Shown piece by piece: positions 1 through 9,000 of a stretch of DNA of 64,000 bases. The notes below the pieces were generated by a model that was not told where the DNA came from, ran no database searches, and saw only the letters and a list, made by a program, of their open reading frames with translations. The DNA comes from Tribonema minus (lineage: Eukaryota > Sar > Xanthophyceae > Tribonematales > Tribonemataceae): NCBI GenBank assembly GCA_017506865.1, contig JAFCMP010000124.1, positions 310,001 through 374,000 on the forward strand, read 5' to 3'. Every line of letters begins with the position of its first letter. Within the stretch, counting starts at the first letter, position 1. The position numbers were made by a program, and so were the translations under genes.

Positions 1-3000
1 TCCATGTTCAGCAGCCCAAATAATTGGAGAGAACGCAATGACATACCTGGCTGCACTTGGGCTTCTTATTTGCACGGTCGCTCGTGGTGGAGGCCAGATG
101 CTCCGCACCGCACACGCATTCCGTGCACTCAACAAAATCAACTTCGACATGCATAATACCCTAGCTGCCATTGGCTTGATGCTCAGCAGCCTAGCAGGAC
201 GGAAAAGGAGGCAAAGACATACCTGGCTGCCCTTTGGCTTCTTGTTGGCGCGGTCGCTAGTGGTGGACGCCAGGTGCTCCGCACCGTACACACGCTCCGT
301 GCACTCCCGTGCCAGCCGACGTGCCTCCTCGCTCAGGTTGGGGTTGTCGGTGCGCATGTAAGTGATGAGGCCGCTCTCGTACAGCTCCTGCGCAATAATC
401 ATGGTCACCTGCAGCAGCGGCGCATGACAGTGCTCAGTCAGCATCTAGGTATGTAGGTATCGTATCCGGCTCAGTCAGTACGTGATGAGGCCGCTTTCGT
501 ACCGCTCCTGCGCCACCATCATGGTCACCTCGGCGGAATGTGACAGTGCTCAGTCAGCATCAGGTATGTACGTATTGTATGCTGCTCAAGCAGTGCGTGA
601 TGACGCTGCTCTCATATAGCTCCTGCGCCACCGTCATGGTCACCTGCGGCGACGTGTGACAGAGCTCAGTCAGCAGCATCCAGGCATGTAGGTATCAGTC
701 AGCTTCTAAGTAGGTATATGATGAGGCAGCTCTCGTACAGGGCTTGCGCCACAATCATGGCCATCTCCAGCAGCGGTATGCAACAGCGCCCAGTCAGCAG
801 CATACAGGTATGTAGGGATTATTCAGCATCTAGGTAGGTATTGAATGAAGTAGCTCTCGTTCAGGGCTTGTGCCACCAGCATGGTCACCTGCAGCAGCGG
901 TACACGGAGCATTCACTCAGCAACCGTATGTATTGGTATGTTTGGGAGTTACTCTGACTCAGACCGTACTCAAAAGAATCAGGCCACTCATACAGCTCCT
1001 GTGCCATGATCATGGTCACATGCAGCCGCTTGCAGACAGGGCTCAATCAGCCACGATCTGATGGCTGTGACTGCTGTCCCAAAGCTTTGCGTGTATGATC
1101 ACGCCGTTCTTGTACCCATGGACAGCTCCTGCGCTACCATCATCAACACCTGCGCGGAAGTGAGCGGTGCTCAGCCAGCATTAGGTATGATGGCATTGGG
1201 GCTTGTCTACTTTGTACCGGTGACGGCGGTGAGCTAAGCTACAGGACATCTTGTTGATGCAAGCGTGTATGCATGCCCATGATAATAAGGGTTGCTCAAT
1301 TTCCACAATGCGGCGCCCTATGTTGCTCAGTGTTCTGTTTCTGGCCTACTTGACGGGCACGAGCTCAACTTCAATTTCAACTTCAAGGCACTGTGCAGTC
1401 GGCTGCATCAGCCCCCTGACCAGCACTTACTGCGATTGCACCATCAAGACAACAGACATAAGTCACAGGATGCGTGCTCGCACCTCAAAAGTGAGACTGG
1501 TGAATATGATGAATGGCGAATGCGATGAAGTAACAGTGGTGCACACACGAGCGAGATGTGTTGAACGCGCACCATGTACAAAACATGCACCATGTACATC
1601 AAAGTACACACACGTTACAAGACGGTAGTCACGGATGTGTGCTCGCACTTTGGAAGTGAGCCTCAGCTTGCGGTTCCCCTCCTGCTGCAGCGTGGAGGTG
1701 ATGAAGGGGGGCGGCGGCTTGCGCCGCGAGCGCCGCGTGTCGAGCGCTGCCACGCGCCACGCAGCAGTGCTCAGCGTGTCCCGCAGCGCAACGGCGGCCT
1801 CGCCTTGCAGGTGCGTCACCTGCGGTCCAATGTTGAAGTGAAAACAGCTGCAGGTTGAAGTCTGTAGTGACCACCTTCAACTGCGGCAGTGCATGCAAGT
1901 ACTTAATGGGTGCACTTGCCGCAAGCGCTACGTGTCGAGCGCTGCCACGCACAATGCAGCAGTGCTCAGTGTGTCCCGTAGCGCGACGGCGCCCCTGCCT
2001 TTCAGGTGCGTCACCTGCGGTCCATTGTTGAAGTTGAACCGCCGCGGGGGGCGGAAGTCGCACAGCAGCAGTTGAGTCCGTGTGTTGCTTCCAGTTGGTG
2101 TGTGACGTTGCTTAGCAAAAGAGTCTACGCGTCTGCTGTGCGATATCTCTTGAACGCCATCCAATCGGGTGGAGGTCGAAAGCATTGCTGCAGTGATGGA
2201 AGCGCATGAGTGATGCTTTCGGCTCCCTGCAATCTGAGCCGAGTCTGTTCCCCTGAGTGCCCTCCCCGCCCAATGAATGGCCAATGCGCTGTTTGGGACA
2301 TGACACACTTGTACGGCATGCTCAAAGTAGCGTCCGCATCCTCTGGTCGTACTTTTCATACATCTCTGATGGTAATGCGTTCCCCGCCCTTTGACTTGCA
2401 AGTGCGCTGTTTGTGACATAATCAATAACACTTGTCCGGCACGCTCAATGCAGTGTCGACATCATCTAATTGTACTTGTTGTTAAACTCTGGTCGTAAAA
2501 ATGGAATGCCTTGAATCTTAACCAACGTGTTGATTCGGAAATGCCGACATCATATTCCAAACCCCACGTGGTTTGCTGTTCCGCATGGCTGCTTGAAGTA
2601 CTACCTGAGGTACTCAAGCGCCATCGCACAAGCTCCCTGGTCACCTATCACGGCACCTCCTGCCACAGTGCGATTCAAGCAGCTGCAGGTTAAAGTCTGT
2701 CCTTAACATCTTGAACTCAGCAGTGCATGCAAGGGATGCTGGGTGCACTACACATGGACTTATTCAGTCCACCCCCTCCACTGGCCAAGCCCTGGCTCTG
2801 CAAAATCCTAGGACTTTGCTGCGGCCAGGCACACTTGCTTAATCACCGTTTCTCAGTGAACCACATATATTTTCTTTTAAAGCTTTGAAGTAGGCTTGAG
2901 GTATCTGCACCCAGCCACTGCCACAAAAACTTTCACATTCCGACCTTTCTTCGTTGAACTTTTCTAAAAAGTAAAAAATTATTCGTAAAAAGACTGTGAA

Positions 3001-6000
3001 GGCCATATTTCAGAGAAAATATCACCAAATGTATCTTTGACAACTGATTTCAAAATACTTTGAAGTACTTGATTTGATTATTGTCAATTTTTCTTCAATG
3101 TTTCTTATGCTTTGTCTCCAACAAGGAGAGAATACACATACATACCTGCCCCGCTTGCTCCTCCTTGAGCTGCCCAGTGGATGCGTCAAAGTCCTTAGAC
3201 GTGGCCACCGGCACGCCGTCTATAGACACCAGGCGCGCCGGAAACGATCGCGTCTGCCCTGTGGCAGTTACATTTGCGTTCAAGTCCCAGTACTCGGCGG
3301 ACTTGAACTTGAGACGTGCCATCTCCCTGCGTTGCGGCGGCAACCGATCAGGGAGTGAGGGCCTTGGTGAGCGGTAAAGGAAGCAGTAAGGCAGTATATA
3401 CTATAAATGATCGGCGCACAAGCGGGATGGCAATGCAGAACCTGCGCAAAATGATTATATAAGTATAATTATTATAGAAGTATACAATTAGTACCACCTT
3501 TATTATCACATCCAGCCTATCGTAGACGTAATTTTAGTTGATTGGGTACATAGTTGATCACTCACCTTTTGACTGGTCATGACCAGGACATACTTCAGTT
3601 TAAACAGCTCTTCAACACATGCACGAGGGGCATACTGCTGGTGACGGTCAGCTTCGTTCAAACAGTCACCGCCAGGCCTACCGTCTCAATACGCCCAGAT
3701 CATGATAATTGTGATGTGCTTCGAGTTTGGTTATTGTGTATTGAGCGTTCAGATTTTGATTATCATAGCCAGGCCTCTCATATGCCTGCCGAAGTGGAGC
3801 AACGGCACAAAGCATCGCCTTTTCATGTTGCCCGGCTCATCATAGGCGTACTCCATGCTTGTTTTTTGTGCGTTGAAATTCACCTTTTGATGTTCATGAC
3901 CAGGACATAAATTTAATTGGAATAGTTCTTCTGGACATGGCCGAGGGGCGTACTGCAGTTGACCAACGCCTAGTTTTTTTTTCAAATGCCACCCGCCAGG
4001 CCTACCGTCTTGATACACCCAGTTGATCAGGATGATATGAACTTCAATGGTTTTTTTCATTTTAAAATTTGACATTCACCTTTTGATGAGCATGGCCTGG
4101 CCTCTCATGTGCCTGCCGAACTGGAGCAACAGCACCAATTTATGTTGCCCTGCTCATCAAAGGCGTACTTCCAGTTTGTTTATTGTGTGTTGAACATTCA
4201 CCTTTTGATTATCATGGCTAGGGCCACGCTCTGAACGCGCCCGGCGCTGAGCTTGGGCGCTATCTTGCGCCACAGCAGCGGCGACATGGTGTACCCGGCC
4301 AGCCTGCAGTGGGCAGCGTCGAGGCAAACAAGTGAAAATCACTTTACTGGAAGTGTACTGAGAGTGTACTGATGGTTGCAGCGCTGCGGTAACTTGTGCC
4401 ACAGCAGCGGAGACATGGTGTATCCGGCTAGCCTGTGGTGAGCAGTGGAGATGTGCGTGGAGTTAGTGTACAGGTAGTGGTACTAGTGCTTCAGCGCTAT
4501 GACATGCTTTATTCGCCCAGCCTGCGGCGGTCAGCGAGAGGGGAGAACTTTCCCAGGAGAAGTAAACTGCATTGGTGCTGTATTGTTTTGACGGGTGAAG
4601 CGCAGGGCAGTATGCCTGCCGTTGCTGCACGCAATGGGTTAGGGTTAGGGTTAGGGTTAGGCAAGTACAGCCTGTACATGAAAGTACAGGGTACAGTACA
4701 GGGTACAGTACAGGGTACTTCCTGTCTAGGATGCTGCGGCGGCGAGGCGGGCGGGGGAGTGAACACCTTGGTATGTTGCTGGCATGCATGGTCATTTGTT
4801 GAAGTTAGCATTGTTTGCTGAAGTTAGCGCGCGTACGATAGCGGCCACGTAGCAAGTCTGCCGCGCTGTTGCGCGCGTGGCTCCTGCGTTGTCTGCTGTC
4901 GTGCTGTCGTTGTGTTGCCTGCGACTACCCTCCCTCAAACTGTAGATTAGCAGGGCTTTCATCGTTGTGACCGCCCAATGTTACTGTCGTTGTCGCTGTC
5001 CCATATGCCACTGCACAGCCGCAGATTATGCCAACAAGAATGCTATCTTCTGCTGGGAAGGCTAGGACCCTCGTAGAGCTCCATGTCAAGGACACGGACC
5101 AGACGAGGGGGGCATGGAGGATGCCAAAGACAAGGCTGCCAACGCCATGGAACCAAACTTCAAGTCCGGAAGTCCACAAGCATTTTTGATAAGCAGTGCA
5201 GCACTCGTGTGTTTTGTTCCTGCGGGGCGGCAGTCTCGCACTGCTTGTCAGAGAGAGCTGTGTATTTACGGACTTGAAGTCTGGTTCGATGGCATTCACC
5301 GCCTTGTTCTTCACATTCACCATGCCGCCCTAGGCTGCTCCGTGTGTTCAGCCTCGAGCTCCACGAGGCCCCCGGCCTCCCCAGCAAAAGGACAGAGACC
5401 TCATTGTTTTCGCGTGCAGTGGGGCGGCGGCGCGACGCAGACACGTAATATTCAGGTTTTACAGATTCAAGCCGAAGTCTTAGATACTAAATGCGTACTG
5501 GCCTTTCTTTATAAGAAGAGGAACACAAGCACCTACCATTGCTGTCCACCGTGTTTCTGTACATCTCCTCAACGACTATACGTCGATGCAAATCAGCCAT
5601 GGGCACGTCATCGGTGCACGACACCGCGACATGCACACTGGCAGGCGCTGTGCACCCGCTGAGCCATGCAACACGTTTTAAGGCACCAGAAACCAACTAT
5701 GGTGGTCCGCTTTAACCTGGACTGGGTCAGTCCCGATTGAACACAAGGTGGGCAGGGAGTACAATGTAGAAATGGATGTATGTCTCCACACTTCAAGTTC
5801 GAATGCGGGCTCAGTTCAGTCCGGGTTCGAACTGAGTTAAGTCACTGCATGCAACTCCCACCCTTCACCAAGCGTGCACCCTACTTCTTAAAGTATGAGT
5901 AATGTAGTGGGGTGTTGCAGCTGACACAAGGTCGGAGCAATCATCCTGCCCTACATGGCGAGTGCATCGCTTAACCGCACCTGATCTGGCTCTGACTGTA

Positions 6001-9000
6001 GCTAATGACTCGCATAATCAATGTATGTACATGTGCACACTTGAGCCTCACCCGCGCGGTTGACAGTGCATGTCAAAAATACCAAGATGTGGGAAATGGC
6101 GTGCCCTAACCAGGCTCGAGGTATCCCGAACTGTGACCCTGACACAAAAAACTGTAACCCTGGTCGTAGGGTTTGTACCTGTCGATGATGCGACGCGCCT
6201 CCTGAGCGTCCACTAGTGCGTAGTCGATTTCACGCGTAGTCGCAAACGCGCGCGCGATCGCCTCCCTCGTGATCTCGTGGAACACTGCGCGGCTCACGGG
6301 GACCTGGAGGGCGATGACGCACCGCACATTTGAAATTGGAAGCGAGACAGGTAATGGATGAAGTACTTCACGAAGGAGTATCTTTGACAGGCAAAGTGAC
6401 GACTGACGGTGTGGCAATTGTGGGGCACTGCCCCCGCAAATGTCCTTGATGGACTGCCTTCAAGTGCTGCCTGCGCCTGCATCCTGACTGTCAATGCCGC
6501 CGCTAACTTCAAGAGCACTCCAGCCAAGCCTGCAACGCCTGAGCAACAACAGCTTCCCTTGCAACCAACCATTTGTAGACAACAGATGCCGGGCAGTGAG
6601 GTTGCAGGATACAGATCCCGCCGCCTAACCCTAACCCTAACCCTAACCCTAGCGTTAGGTCATGAGCGTTATTGCGAAGGGTATGTAGGAAGCAGAACTC
6701 AAGATACGGAAGAAGTGCTCCGTACGCCACATGCAAGCATACATCAACGATACGCATAACCACCAGCCCTTTGATGTACACCTATGTAGGGTGTGGATGC
6801 CCTCACATGCACACACGCGTGGAGCGCCGATACGTGCGCTGAAACAGAGCCAACAGCGCTCAAGCGCAGGCTCACGGGTTCTGGAAGTGTACTTCAAGAA
6901 GTACTTCAAGTATGTGATAGCCATGTCCAACCTTCGGCTGCAGTGCCTGCACCAGGTGCCAGCTGATGGTCTCTCAAATCCTATGAGTATACTTCAGAGA
7001 AGCACTACAACGAAGCACTTCAAAGAAGCACTTCAAAGCAGCACTTCAAAGCAGCACTTCAGAGAAGGACTTCAAGCATGTGACATGTGACAGTCGTAAA
7101 CTAACCTTCGGCTGCAGTGCCTGCACCAGGTGCCAGCTGATGGCCTCACCCTCCCTGTCCTCGTCAGTGGCCAGGATGATCTCATCGCAGGTGCTGGCCA
7201 GTTGCTTCAATCTGCATAACAGTTACAGTTGCAGTTGAGGACAGTTTATGATACTGAGACCGCAGCAAGGTGACACATGCGTGCTGCAAGTACCTCACCA
7301 CAGAGTTGATGGCCAGCCGTGCAGTTGTGCACCGACACCACTGCCAGAAGCGTCGCCACATGCAAGAGATCACTGAGCGTATGAAGGGCTTGTTGAAAGG
7401 CGGTGGTCGGCTGCTTCAGGCTGTGCAGCACGTGCGCTGCATTGACACAGCATCATCATACATGCATACCGCAATCCAAAGCTGTTGCCGTAAAACAGAG
7501 TCAATCGTACAACATCCCTTGCCAGCGTGCTCAGCTGTCTGCAGAACACAAGAAAGTGCGGCAGGCAGCACACACAAACGTTCCTAGGTGCAAAGCCACA
7601 ACAGGCTTGCCGTAACCCTAACTTTGACCCTAAGCAGGGGCAGCGCTCAGGCGTTCTGCTGCTACCATTGGGAACCCTGACTGGAGCACAAGCAACCCAA
7701 CTGTTTTTCTAAAAGAGGGGGGCATTGCGCTGGGATGAGCGATTGCGTGCTTGCCATTGGCATGGCCTGGCTCTGCACAAGTTCAAGTTGTCTCCAGCCG
7801 AGAGTTGTCTCCAGCCGAGAGCCGACGGGCCTGCTTGAACCCTCGGCGCACAGCACGCGTTTGAGAATAAAAGGCTACCGGTGACGCGCTTCGTGCCGGG
7901 AGAGATAATGTTCAGCAGCTCGAAGTCGCCATTAGATAAGCAAAGTTACCATTGGATACGCATGTATGCATGCTCACTGTGCTCAGGCTACCTACCTGTC
8001 GCTTATGCATCGTACAGTGGCTCAGAGCCATAAGTGCATAGGTGTTCACTGAGCTGCGGGCTGCCTGCCTACATGACAATGACGAGCTTCTTGCCCGAGA
8101 AGATGATGTGAAGTCTCAATTGCATAGGCAAATACGCATGCTCATTGCAATTTGGGCTACGTACCTGTCGATGACGGCCTTCTTGCCGGGAGAGATGATG
8201 TACAGCGGCTCAAAGTCTTTGTCCACATTCACGCCCATCGTCGCCCACTTTTCCTTCTTCAGAGCTGCCGGCACCTGTGCATGGCAGTTACATAGCGACA
8301 GTTACTAGTGACAGACCATGAGTAAGTCAGCAGTGCTCAGCGCATGCGCAAGTGTTGTGCCCGTCTCTTGCTGCAGCGCTGCTGACGCCTCCTGTGCATG
8401 ACCGCTATATCAGTTACATCAGTTACAGCAGTGCTCACGTGCACTGATGGAGCGACTGCAGTGGACAGTAACCGTACATTGACTTTATGTGACAGCAGTG
8501 GTCGGGTACACTTAAGTGAGCGATGGCATTGCTCAGTTCAAGTAAGTTAGTAACTGCAGTGCTCAGCGCATGCGTGGGGGCCACCTGAGGGCGTTGTGTA
8601 CTTCAAAGACATACACTTCAACATACACTTCCGCAGGATGCACGGTGTTGCTGACTTCACCACCCTAAGGGAGCTGTTGGAGACGTGCTGTTTGGTCAGA
8701 ATTAGAATTACTGTCTGCGACGATGTCCAAGCGTATGCGTCTGCGCTTGTGCGCCTTGCTTCCGCGCGTAGGGTTAGGGTCGAGGTTAGGGTTAGGTTTA
8801 CAAACCCGCCGTGCACGCCCCACGCGAGAGGCAACACTAGAGAATGCTGACTGGACAGCAGACACAGCAAGCCTCACGCACATTTTGCCACCATGCCGAT
8901 GATGCCGTCATCACCGGCTTCTTCGCTCACAAGTGCCAGCGGCCTTTGGTGCTAATGCACTAACAGTCGTGTCGAGGCGAAGTTGATATCACCAAGAGTG

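Noticed and set aside
478..1160. Regularly spaced short repeats that resemble a CRISPR-like array
   Set aside because: The units are diverged copies of a topA exon edge in a eukaryotic intron. Units are not identical and spacers are copied too.
4636..4661. A chromosome end marked by TTAGGG repeats
   Set aside because: Only four units, with topA coding exons on both sides.
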